Source: Symbiodinium natans (Eukaryota; Sar; Dinophyceae; Suessiales; Symbiodiniaceae). From it: 64,000 nt of DNA. The position numbers and the translations under genes were made by a program. Within the stretch, counting starts at the first letter, position 1, and each line of letters opens with the position of its first letter. The notes below the pieces were generated by a model. The model saw nothing but the letters and a program-made list of their open reading frames with translations, was not told the origin of the DNA and made no database searches. Below are positions 40,266-48,659 of this stretch, piece by piece. Where the stretch lies: the NCBI GenBank assembly GCA_905221605.1, contig CAJNDS010000313.1, forward strand, positions 210,978-274,977. The letters are read 5' to 3'.

Positions 40266-42359
40266 ATGCCACTTGCATCCCAATTCCTTCATGGCAACAC
40301 GGATGAGTCGTCTGAGTTGGAGGTGTCATCCAGCACGCCGCCTGCGCAGGCCCTCAGCATCCGACAGGTCCAGGGTCGTTCTGATGATTCTTCTAGTTCG
40401 GGTCCGGTTCGTAGGCAGTTGAGGGCACGGTCTTCATCTAGTCCTATGCCTTCCCGAGCCCAGTCTGCTTCAGCACTGACCCGCCGTCCTCCTTCACCCG
40501 CCTCGCCTGCAGTTGTGCCAGGATCGTCGCGTCTTGCGACCCCCATGTTTGCAGGAGGAGTTCCAGGCCCATCACAAACCCCACAAGCTGAGTACCAGTT
40601 GCACTTGCATCGGGATCAGACCCTGAACGTTGGAGTTGAGCAGACCCTAAATGTTGGAGTCGACCCCGAACAGTATGCTAGACTTCAGTCCGAGGCCGTT
40701 CATGCTGTGTCCCAAGCACGAAATGAAGCATCGCAGGTGCGTACCCAGGCTGAGGCGGTAGTGCAAACTGTGATAGGTCAAGCCCGCTCCGAGGTTTCGC
40801 AGGCCCGCACTCAGGCCAGTGCTGCAAGCGAACAAGCCCAAAGGGTCCAGTCTGAGGCCCAAGTCAGGATTGCAGATCTTCAGTCCCAAAATGTTCGGCT
40901 TGCTGAGATGAATCGTGAGCTTTCACAGCAAATGCAGCTTCAGGCAGAGAAACTTCGTGAGCAACAAGAATTTTCTGTGACGCTGCATCAGCAGCTCGTT
41001 GCTTTGCAGAGTCATGTCAACGCTGCTGAACCTCCTGAGCCTAGCATGCCCCAACCTTCCCCCATGACAAGTTCAGTCCAAAATGGCGCGGATCCCACAT
41101 TGGCACTGCAAGAGCTTGCGCGTCAGGTTGGTTCGGCATTGTCTAGGATTGAGCAGACCGTCCAGGTCGTACTGAGCCCAAAAGCTAAGAAACCAACGGC
41201 AAAGAAGAAGGCCAGTGTCAAGGCAATCGCACCTTCCATTGCATCACCGATCCCTGCAAAAGCTTCGGGGTCCAGCGGTTTGAGCGCAGCTAGCCCAATT
41301 GGGTTCGGGTTGCCGCCGTATGCATGCAGCCGTAGGGACACCTCCACGGGTAGATCGCGCCCAGCGACACCCCTTCTTCGGTCTCCACCGCCTGCGCCAC
41401 CGAAGTCGAGACCGCAGCTTTTCGACATAGGTGATGAGAACGGACCAGATGAGCCCGACGAAGGCGAGGATAGCGAGGATGAAGAGGGTTTCGAGGATGA
41501 TCCCATTGTCCCTGTTGTTGACGACGATCATGGGGATGTCAGAGACTATGAGTCTAGCATTTACAGGTACAAGGACCTCAAGGATTTGCGGTTGCCACAG
41601 ATCCCTGCTAGCACCACTGATTTCCGTGCATATAGGAATTCACTGCTCACTTCCGTGGCCTCGATTGACGGTAGTGGTAGGTCAGTCCTCTTGAGGTGGC
41701 TCCAAAAATGCTTGGATCCCGCAAGCTCAGTCACGGACACGCGGCAGTTTCAAGCAGACAACGAAGGTCTGCCCAAGCTTGACGCATGGATATCCGCCAA
41801 TTTGTGTGATGCAAAACACCTAAAGGGAGAATGGGGGCTCCAGGCTCAGTCGTATCTCGAGCGTTGCCATGCCGCTGGGTCAATGCCAAGCGGCCGGGCA
41901 CTGCTGTCGATCCTGAGCCGACGGTATCGTGTAGACAAGGTACGCGGCCCTTTGGTAACCCTGCAATCCCTCTTTGACCTCGAGCCCGAATCGTACTCAT
42001 ACCAATCGTTGGTTGCCTTCAAGCAGCGTGTCGAGTATGTCCTCAACGGATTGCCCGAAAAGCAATGGCCTGATCCTGAAACCATGTTCAGTTGGGTCTA
42101 TTCCCGATTGAAGGCATGCAGGCTCCTTTCTAGGACGATCGATCGCGTGAAGGACTCCAAACCTGGGTCTAAGCGTAGGACGTTTGAGTACATTTGGAAT
42201 GGGCTTGAAGAAGTGCTTGCAGAGGTTCGCGAGGATCGAACGAGCAAGCCCTCAAAGAGTCCCTCAAGGAATCAGAGACCAAACAAAAGCAGAAAGCAGA
42301 CGCGAAGGCAGCAGCTGCCAAAGCATCGCCTAGTGCTCCGGCTTCAAAGGCGAGTGTGA
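40266..42359 (+). CDS. copia-2 Gag-like protein with coiled coil
   Basis: The frame is open from 39984; the first ATG is 40266 (MPLASQFLHGN). A Ser/Pro-rich start is followed by a long Ala/Gln/Glu heptad region (about 40665-41020, SQARNEASQVRTQAEAVVQT) that should form a coiled coil, a basic Lys run, an acidic stretch (DEPDEGEDSEDEEGFEDD), and a C-terminal helical domain resembling retrotransposon Gag. Near 42236-42245 the protein-like sequence switches to the -1 frame (EDR then NEQALKESLKES), which runs into the Pol frame. That means either a -1 frameshift site or a 1-nt error. Confidence 0.7.
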   Translation: MPLASQFLHGNTDESSELEVSSSTPPAQALSIRQVQGRSDDSSSSGPVRRQLRARSSSSPMPSRAQSASALTRRPPSPASPAVVPGSSRLATPMFAGGVPGPSQTPQAEYQLHLHRDQTLNVGVEQTLNVGVDPEQYARLQSEAVHAVSQARNEASQVRTQAEAVVQTVIGQARSEVSQARTQASAASEQAQRVQSEAQVRIADLQSQNVRLAEMNRELSQQMQLQAEKLREQQEFSVTLHQQLVALQSHVNAAEPPEPSMPQPSPMTSSVQNGADPTLALQELARQVGSALSRIEQTVQVVLSPKAKKPTAKKKASVKAIAPSIASPIPAKASGSSGLSAASPIGFGLPPYACSRRDTSTGRSRPATPLLRSPPPAPPKSRPQLFDIGDENGPDEPDEGEDSEDEEGFEDDPIVPVVDDDHGDVRDYESSIYRYKDLKDLRLPQIPASTTDFRAYRNSLLTSVASIDGSGRSVLLRWLQKCLDPASSVTDTRQFQADNEGLPKLDAWISANLCDAKHLKGEWGLQAQSYLERCHAAGSMPSGRALLSILSRRYRVDKVRGPLVTLQSLFDLEPESYSYQSLVAFKQRVEYVLNGLPEKQWPDPETMFSWVYSRLKACRLLSRTIDRVKDSKPGSKRRTFEYIWNGLEEVLAEVREDRTSKPSKSPSRNQRPNKSRKQTRRQQLPKHRLVLRLQRRV

Positions 42360-45300
42360 ATCCTAAGGCCAAAGGCCAAGGCAAAGAGAAGCCTCCTAAG
42401 GCCCCAACCAAAGCAACGCCAGGTGTCCCAGAAGCGGATGCACAAGGTAATGGTAAGGGTGCCAACAAGGATAAAGGCAAAGGTAAAGGGAAAGGTGGTG
42501 GTAAGGGTAGCAAAGCTTCACCCAATAAGCCCCCTCCTCCAAAGGATTCGCCAGCAGAGCGATCCGGTCAAAGACCAGCGTGCTTCTTTTACCCAAAGGG
42601 AACGTGCACTCGAGGGAAGGATTGCCCTTTTGAGCATGTAGAGGCACCCAAGAAAGCTGCTCCATCAAAGGCCACCCCCAAGGTGCCTGCTGGAGTTGCG
42701 TTGTTAGCAGCCGCGTCGACGGGCGCAAGTGCTTGCAACATTCCCTCTTCCTTTGAACGCGGTTTCAAGGCAACCTGTCGGTTGTTGGCCGCACCTTTCA
42801 GGTTCTTTGCCCGATTCGCAGCAGCGTTGTCAGTTGCCTTGCCCGCGACTGTTCACCGCCCGCATGATTGCATTGCCGCAACAGTCAGCAGACCTAACCG
42901 TTCAGGGGGGTCATACTCTCTTGATTGGGTTGCTGATTCTGGGGCGGGGAGAAGCCTGCTAAGCCAGTCCGCACTTGCAGAGCAAGGCATCGTCACGGAT
43001 ATGTTCAAAGATCACATCCAGCCTACAAAACCGTTGCAGTTTGAAACAGGGAATGGGGTTACGAGCAGTAACACCTACCTGACTACAACGAGCGATGCCT
43101 TTGGATCAGTAGAATCCTACGTTCTGCAAAGCTGTCCGGTAGTGCGATCATTGGGCCAGCTAGTACAGCTGCAGAGAAAGCCTTTTGTTTGGCTTCCTGA
43201 CCAACTGCCATTCTTTGCAACTGATGAAGGTTGTGTTCAGGTTGCGTGGGATTCGGAACAGGTCGTGTATGCCCATAGGGTTGAGGATTTTGTTCCGGTT
43301 TTCCGTGAGCATGTCAAGTTCGGTGGCCAAGGCAGGCCAAAGGCGCTAGCAGCTGGTGAGTCTGCTCCGGCAGCCCCAGCCGAGGATCTGCCTCCAGCAG
43401 AGGATCTGCCTCCGGGTGAGGAACCACCGTTGCCAGGCCCCGCCGAACCACCCCCGCCTGCACCGGGAGAAGGTTCCGATGCCGATGACGAGGGTGATGA
43501 AGATCCACCGACCAAGGCAGCGCGCTTGAGTAGCGAAGCCCAAAGCCTTCAACACCGCCTGACTCACATGCCCAAGAATCCTTATTGTGATGTGTGCAAT
43601 CGCAGCAAAATGCTCAAGAAGCGCACCGCAAGGGTCAGATATGCCAGAGGTGAAGATGAGCTTGATGCAGTTGACGAGTTCGGTCAACGGATTGCTGCAG
43701 ACTTCATCATTGTGCATAAGGATTCTAGACTCACTGAAACGGTTGTTCTTGTCGTTCGGGATGAAGCAACTGGTTACATCAGAGCCTTTCCTCTTGTTGC
43801 AAGAGATACGGATAGCACTGTACGATCGCTGTTGTCGTTTATGGGCAGGTATGCTGCTGGCCCGTGCGTCCTTTTCAAAAGCGACAATGCGCGTGAGCTG
43901 CTCAGTGCTTGTGCAGCATTAGGTTTCACATCGGAGCCCAGCTTGGAGCGCCGATGGCCCCACAACGCGGTGCTCGAGCGAGAGCTTCGAACCTTAGAGG
44001 AGTGCACCCGCGCGTTGCACATTGCATCGGGGTTCCAGCTGCATGCCGGCTTTTGGGTCCATACCGTGCGATATGCCGCCCACACGTTGAACCTTTTCCA
44101 CCCTGCAGTTGGGATTGAAGGTAGCCGCTATGTTAACGCTGTGGGATCAGAGTTTGAGGGATTGCAACTTCAACTAGGACAATTGGTCTACTACAGGCTT
44201 GCCCCATACCTGAGAGAGAAGTTCCAGGCTTCCGCCGCTCCTGGAATATTCGCCGGGTGGAGGTTTGACAGCGGACCAAAGTCGTTTCGGCAAGTCTATC
44301 AGATCCTTGACTATGGGAAGCTGAAGAATCGCGAGCCGGGATTTGAGAAGGCCATTTCAGTTCCGAAAGAAGAGCTTCATGTCCCACGCGGTGACCCCAT
44401 CCTTCCTATGTTCACTGCAGCAGAAACTGCGCTTTCGGGCTTCACGCAAGCCGAGTACGAAGCCATTGATTTCCTTGATGTACCGTTCAGTGCGGTTGCC
44501 CCTTCAACGCCAGTCGCCAAAAGACACGAGTACATAACCTTGGATCGGCTGATACGGCTAGGCGCAACGCCCGGATGCAAGGCATGCAAGTTTGACGCAG
44601 TGACGCACACGCCGGTGTGTAAAGCAAGGTTTGACGGCCTCATCAAGGCAGAGAAAATCGCAGCAAGTAAGTCCGTGAAAGGTGCAGCGCCGCCCGATGT
44701 AGAGCGCGCTGAGCCTTCGGGCGAGTCTGCTCCCGCAGCCCCCGAAGGTGCCGCAGCGGCTCCTGAAGCCGGACGCTCCTCTCATGACCGCCCTGCTGCA
44801 GCCGGCGTGATGATTCTGCCTTCAGGTGACAATTTCGCAAAGGTCAGGCTTGTCCTGAGCGAAAAGTTCCTTGCTAACGAGAAAGCGCGCCACAAAACCC
44901 GAAGGGTTGGCGGGCTTCCAGGGGAAAATGTTCTGATCGAATACGGGTGTGAAGATGAGTCCGAGGTGAGTGATGCTTGCGAACGATGCAAAGTCCACTG
45001 CGTCAGCGTGTCTCAGTCAACACTCGACTTGGCGTCGCAAGACAACGTGCAGCAGGTTGTGGCGCAAGCCATCCCGGGCGTAGATGCATGGTTCAACATA
45101 CAATGCACACACATGACTTCACATCAATCCGTGAATCGTGATTCCCATGGTCCCAAGTATGCGCGGAAGTTATCACAAAGACAGGCAGCATCCAAGCGAA
45201 TGTTGACGCTGGCGTTGAACGTCGCTGACCATATCACATGTCAGGGGGGTCGAGTGTCCTTCGAATGGGGGCATGACTCAGGGGTTCTCAAGCAACCCGA

Positions 45301-47086
45301 GTGGGTCGAGTTCTCGTCGAGACATGAACTATCCCTAGTTGAATGTGTCAAGGGCAACAAGCCAGTCGTCATTGCATCGAACTCGAAACGAGTCCTTGAG
45401 TGCTTCGCCAAGACCCCAAGCGTAGACCCATCCAACGATGCCGCGTCCGGCATTGAACCCCGTGAATATGCAGACCTTGTGGTAGAGGCTTTGTATCCCC
45501 AGCGGTTCTTCAAAAGGGTCCCTAGTCTTAGCGCAACAAACGCTTTGATCACAAAGAGCCTCACTAGGCGTGAGTGGCAGTCTGACCCTAGAGCACTTGA
45601 GGCGATCAAGCTGGAGGCAGATGGCCTCCGTGCCAACGAGACGTGGGATGATAGTTCCGTGATGACACTGCAACAGCTTCGTAGCCAAGCAAGGGCCCGA
45701 GGTCAGAAGCTTCGGGTGGCAGAGGTCATGACATTGTGCGGGGTAAAGCACGCTGAGTTAGCCCCCGAATTCCAGCGATTCAAGGGGAGAATCGTTTACC
45801 GAGGGGACAGAGTACTAGACGAGTTCAACAACTTGGTTTTATTCGAAGAAACCTCAACATCGCCAACAGGCCTGGTTGCACTCAATGCATCCTTGTTTTG
45901 GGGCAGTCTGCCGGGACACGAGGTGTCGTGTTCGGACGCCGTTCAGGCGTATTTACAATCCGAACTTCGCGAAGAGACCTACGTCATTCTCCCAAAGGAG
46001 TTGTGGCTAGAGGGATGGGAACAGAGATTTGGCGGTCAGACAAAACTTGTCGTAAGGCTACGCAAGAGCCTATACGGTCACCCGCAAGCAGGACGCTTGT
46101 GGCAGGAATACCTGGCTAGGATTCTGGTTTCGTTAGGGGGGCAAGAATCACGAGAGTTTCCCAGCAACTGGTTTTTCGAGTACTCCTCCGGGATCTTGAT
46201 CCTAAACATATACGTAGACGACCTGAGTTTGTGTGGTTTGAAGAAGTTGCACAAGCCATTTTGGGAGGCCCTGAGGGCCAGGGTTAAGCTTGATCCCGAA
46301 TGTTATATAGGTCGAGAGGGTGTTCGAGTTTTGGGTAGGATGCACTGTAGGTATGACGGCCCCATGTCTACCACAATGGCATTCAAAATGCCTGAGTACG
46401 CAGAGCAGATCGTCCAGACCTATTGCGAGATCACCGGGACCAGTCCCGACAAACTCCGTCGCGTGTCCACTCCCTGCAACGCTGAGTCAGCAATGACAGA
46501 CGAAGAGATCGCAACCCAAGGCGACCTTCATGACTCAGCAGCCCGCATACTAATGCGCTGCCTGTGGCTGGCACGGCTGTGTAGGCCAGACATATCCTTT
46601 GCTGTGACCCGCCTTGCCTCCAGGGTGACCAGGTGGACAGCCTGGGAAGACCGTCAGACACTGCGACTTGTGTCATACATCCACCACACGAGGGAAGTTT
46701 GTATGCATGCTTCATGTTCCTGGGACGCTCCGCCAGTGCTGAACGTATATACAGACGCAGACTTTGCAGCCTGTCCCTATACCGCCAAGAGCACTTCTGG
46801 AATCGTGGCCCACATTGGCACAGGGAGCCTTGCGTGGCCCGTCATGTGGCAATCCCGGAAGCAGTCATCGGTCGCGAGATCGACTCCGGAAGCCGAGCTC
46901 ATTTCCATGGCATCCGCGATGTTCTCGGAGGTCATAAACCTTCAGACCTTCCTGGAGGCAGCGTTCAAGACTCCAGTGCCCGTAGTATTCCACCAGGACA
47001 ACGAGGCTGCTCTAGCGATCCTCAAAATTGGATACAGTGCCAAAGCTTCGTCATCTAGGAAGGGTACACCGAGTGAATGTTGCTAG
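42356..47086 (+). CDS. copia-2 Pol: CCCH finger, protease, integrase, RT, RNase H
   Basis: The 1576-codon frame is open upstream to about 42236 and probably continues Gag by a -1 shift; the GTG at its start is unlikely to be used. Features: Lys/Gly-rich basic stretch 1-70; CCCH finger C76-C84-C90-H94; protease D194 in WVADSGAGRS; integrase zinc site HRLTHMPKNPYCDVC near 400-416 and a core with DFIIVHKDS; RT with YVDD at 1286-1289 (D1288, D1289); RNase H from YTDADFAACPY. At about 47043 the RNase H frame breaks: GYSAK continues in the +1 frame as LRHLGRVHRVN. A Pro/Glu-rich linker lies between protease and integrase. Confidence 0.9.
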   Translation: MNPKAKGQGKEKPPKAPTKATPGVPEADAQGNGKGANKDKGKGKGKGGGKGSKASPNKPPPPKDSPAERSGQRPACFFYPKGTCTRGKDCPFEHVEAPKKAAPSKATPKVPAGVALLAAASTGASACNIPSSFERGFKATCRLLAAPFRFFARFAAALSVALPATVHRPHDCIAATVSRPNRSGGSYSLDWVADSGAGRSLLSQSALAEQGIVTDMFKDHIQPTKPLQFETGNGVTSSNTYLTTTSDAFGSVESYVLQSCPVVRSLGQLVQLQRKPFVWLPDQLPFFATDEGCVQVAWDSEQVVYAHRVEDFVPVFREHVKFGGQGRPKALAAGESAPAAPAEDLPPAEDLPPGEEPPLPGPAEPPPPAPGEGSDADDEGDEDPPTKAARLSSEAQSLQHRLTHMPKNPYCDVCNRSKMLKKRTARVRYARGEDELDAVDEFGQRIAADFIIVHKDSRLTETVVLVVRDEATGYIRAFPLVARDTDSTVRSLLSFMGRYAAGPCVLFKSDNARELLSACAALGFTSEPSLERRWPHNAVLERELRTLEECTRALHIASGFQLHAGFWVHTVRYAAHTLNLFHPAVGIEGSRYVNAVGSEFEGLQLQLGQLVYYRLAPYLREKFQASAAPGIFAGWRFDSGPKSFRQVYQILDYGKLKNREPGFEKAISVPKEELHVPRGDPILPMFTAAETALSGFTQAEYEAIDFLDVPFSAVAPSTPVAKRHEYITLDRLIRLGATPGCKACKFDAVTHTPVCKARFDGLIKAEKIAASKSVKGAAPPDVERAEPSGESAPAAPEGAAAAPEAGRSSHDRPAAAGVMILPSGDNFAKVRLVLSEKFLANEKARHKTRRVGGLPGENVLIEYGCEDESEVSDACERCKVHCVSVSQSTLDLASQDNVQQVVAQAIPGVDAWFNIQCTHMTSHQSVNRDSHGPKYARKLSQRQAASKRMLTLALNVADHITCQGGRVSFEWGHDSGVLKQPEWVEFSSRHELSLVECVKGNKPVVIASNSKRVLECFAKTPSVDPSNDAASGIEPREYADLVVEALYPQRFFKRVPSLSATNALITKSLTRREWQSDPRALEAIKLEADGLRANETWDDSSVMTLQQLRSQARARGQKLRVAEVMTLCGVKHAELAPEFQRFKGRIVYRGDRVLDEFNNLVLFEETSTSPTGLVALNASLFWGSLPGHEVSCSDAVQAYLQSELREETYVILPKELWLEGWEQRFGGQTKLVVRLRKSLYGHPQAGRLWQEYLARILVSLGGQESREFPSNWFFEYSSGILILNIYVDDLSLCGLKKLHKPFWEALRARVKLDPECYIGREGVRVLGRMHCRYDGPMSTTMAFKMPEYAEQIVQTYCEITGTSPDKLRRVSTPCNAESAMTDEEIATQGDLHDSAARILMRCLWLARLCRPDISFAVTRLASRVTRWTAWEDRQTLRLVSYIHHTREVCMHASCSWDAPPVLNVYTDADFAACPYTAKSTSGIVAHIGTGSLAWPVMWQSRKQSSVARSTPEAELISMASAMFSEVINLQTFLEAAFKTPVPVVFHQDNEAALAILKIGYSAKASSSRKGTPSECC

Positions 47087-47849
47087 CATGTCGGAGATTC
47101 TTGACCAGGAGCATTTCTCAGCCGAATACATCAAAAGCAAGGACCAGTTGGCTAACGGTCTGACTAAGATCATACCTCCAGCTGAGTGGCCCGAGATGCT
47201 GGTGCAGTTGTGCCTGAGTGATGCATCCCCGCAGCCGGCGGCAGTGTCCAAGGCAGTCGTTGATGAAGCAGAGCGTTTTGCGAGTAATTTGCCTCGAAAG
47301 GTCACGCAGGATGACCTATTGGCGTTGATGACTTACCTTCCAGGTGAAGACGCATCACGTCCCACCACGGCCGACACAACATGCTTTTCCACTGGTGCTT
47401 TCGCACACGGAGGTGGCATCGCAGGTCTTAGGCAAAATGTAGCAACGTTCCCAAATGTCACTTCGGTTTTGTGCAGATTCATTAAGATGGTCCTGCCTCG
47501 TCACAAATTCACCGCAGTGCTACTGGCTAGGGGTCATGTCACCTTGATGCACAGAGACTCTTTCAATGAGCCTGGGAGCCGGAATGCAGTGATCCCGCTT
47601 GAAGAGTTCCAAGGAGGTCACTTGTGGATACAGTCTGAAACAGGCCAATTCCCTTGCCCGGACCAGAGCAGAGGTGAACGCGGGGACATTCTTAGCTGGC
47701 CCGCGATATTTGACCCTAGAAAGTTGCATGCTACAACCCCTTGCACGAAAGGCCGAAGAACAGTCATCATCGCATACACCCCTCGCAATGTGAGCAAGCT
47801 ATCAGTCGAGCAGCGACTTGAGCTTCAGCGACTAGGCTTCAATTTCTGA
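47028..47849 (+). CDS. copia-2 RNase H tail fused to a TET/JBP-like 2OG-Fe(II) dioxygenase
   Basis: Residues 6-60 finish the RNase H domain (LRHLGRVHRVN...DQLANGLTKI). After a linker, residues about 115-270 carry H175-R-D177 and N180 (MHRDSFNEPG), GGHLW (W200), KLHATTP with H234, R243, and the closing box LSVEQRLELQRLGF. The two His and the Asp would bind Fe(II), and R243 the 2-oxoglutarate carboxylate. HRDxxN plus LHATTP is typical of the TET/JBP group of DNA-base hydroxylases rather than AlkB or prolyl hydroxylases. The DIRS polyprotein has the same motifs at the same spacing. The stop is 75 nt before the polypurine tract. The substrate (thymine or 5-methylcytosine in DNA) is inferred. Confidence 0.75.
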   Translation: MDTVPKLRHLGRVHRVNVASMSEILDQEHFSAEYIKSKDQLANGLTKIIPPAEWPEMLVQLCLSDASPQPAAVSKAVVDEAERFASNLPRKVTQDDLLALMTYLPGEDASRPTTADTTCFSTGAFAHGGGIAGLRQNVATFPNVTSVLCRFIKMVLPRHKFTAVLLARGHVTLMHRDSFNEPGSRNAVIPLEEFQGGHLWIQSETGQFPCPDQSRGERGDILSWPAIFDPRKLHATTPCTKGRRTVIIAYTPRNVSKLSVEQRLELQRLGFNF

Positions 47850-47923
47850 CAACGGCGTCGAAACGACGTCCCAAGTAGATAGTCTGAACAGCATGTAGTC
47901 CACGATGACTTCCTAAAGGGGGG

Positions 47924-48092
47924 AGTTATCTTTACCACGGACAACAGCACTTATTGTCCATGTTCTGTACAGTCATGTTAGGACAGCTCAACAGTGGACT
48001 CATGCGACAACTTTGGCTCAAGTAAAACAAGTGCTAGAGTGTGCTTGTGATTGCTTGTTCTTGTAACACGTTGGGTTCCTTCGTGTTCAACT
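47924..48092 (+). repeat. 3' LTR of copia-2
   Basis: It matches the 5' LTR over 169 bp and is followed by the target duplicate TTTAG and the resumed GGGCTTTA array. The spliced-leader-like 11-mer lies at 48012-48022. Confidence 0.95.
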
Positions 48093-48205
48093 TTTAGGGC
48101 TTTAGGGCTTTAGGGCTTTAGGGCTTTAGGGCTCTAGGGCTTTAGGGCTTTAGGGCTTTAGGGCTTTAGGGCTTTAGGGCTTTTTAGGGTTTAGGGCTTT
48201 TCGGG
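48093..48205. repeat. Telomere-like GGGCTTTA array (right of copia-2)
   Basis: About 11-12 GGGCTTTA units continue the array at 37682-37770, then turn into TTTTTAGGG and a GAGAGA run. Confidence 0.9.
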
Positions 48206-48289
48206 GAGGGAGAGAGAGAGAGAGTTTCTTGAAACAAGTTTTTTGCTTTCTCAGTTGGTTCTTTGAGCAGGGGACCATAGGAATTGAAG

Positions 48290-48412
48290 AGGGAAGGAAG
48301 AGGGGTTGGGGGGGGGGGGGGGTGGGGGGTGCGGGGGGGGGGGGCGGGGGAGGGGGGGGGGCGGGGGGGGGGGGGGGGGGGGGGGGGGGGCGGGGGGGGG
48401 GGGGGGGGTGGG
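48290..48412. repeat. Extended poly-G tract
   Basis: About 115 nt are almost pure G with sparse C/T. A similar tract lies at 56870-56965. It is a potential quadruplex and a likely place for length errors. The Gly- and Pro-rich ORFs over it are artefacts. Confidence 0.9.
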
Positions 48413-48659
48413 TTCAAAAACTCGATCTTGCCTTTGCTGAAGCCTATTTATCTGGCAGACCCTGGACACCAAATGGGTAGTCTTCCAATTTAGGGTCCCT
48501 TTTCTGGGTCCTTTGTTTAGAACGGTGTCGCGTCATATAGGAGGCCCCACATACATTTTACAGAACTACCCCAACGCAGCACAGACCTTAAACATCCGCC
48601 AAGCTCATCGAAGCTCGTCAACAAAGTACCTGATTCCCGATGCCCCTGCTTAAAAAAAA

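Larger units (their letters stand above)
37771..48092 (+). mobile_element. Ty1/copia-type retrotransposon with HAD-like ORF and dioxygenase (copia-2)
   Basis: The element is 10,322 bp. LTRs 37771-37939 and 47924-48092 are 169 bp, appear identical, and begin AGTT and end AACT. The 5-bp target duplicate is TTTAG (37766-37770 and 48093-48097). A polypurine tract AAAGGGGGG lies before the 3' LTR. The element carries a 5' ORF with a HAD-like fold, a coiled-coil Gag, a protease-integrase-RT-RNase H frame, and a C-terminal TET/JBP-like dioxygenase reached by a +1 shift. Several frames break by 1 nt although the LTRs are identical, so sequencing error or recoding is as likely as decay. Confidence 0.93.

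Noticed and set aside
48184-48493. Gly-rich and Pro-rich ORFs over the poly-G tract
   Set aside because: Homopolymer artefact; length is also unreliable there.
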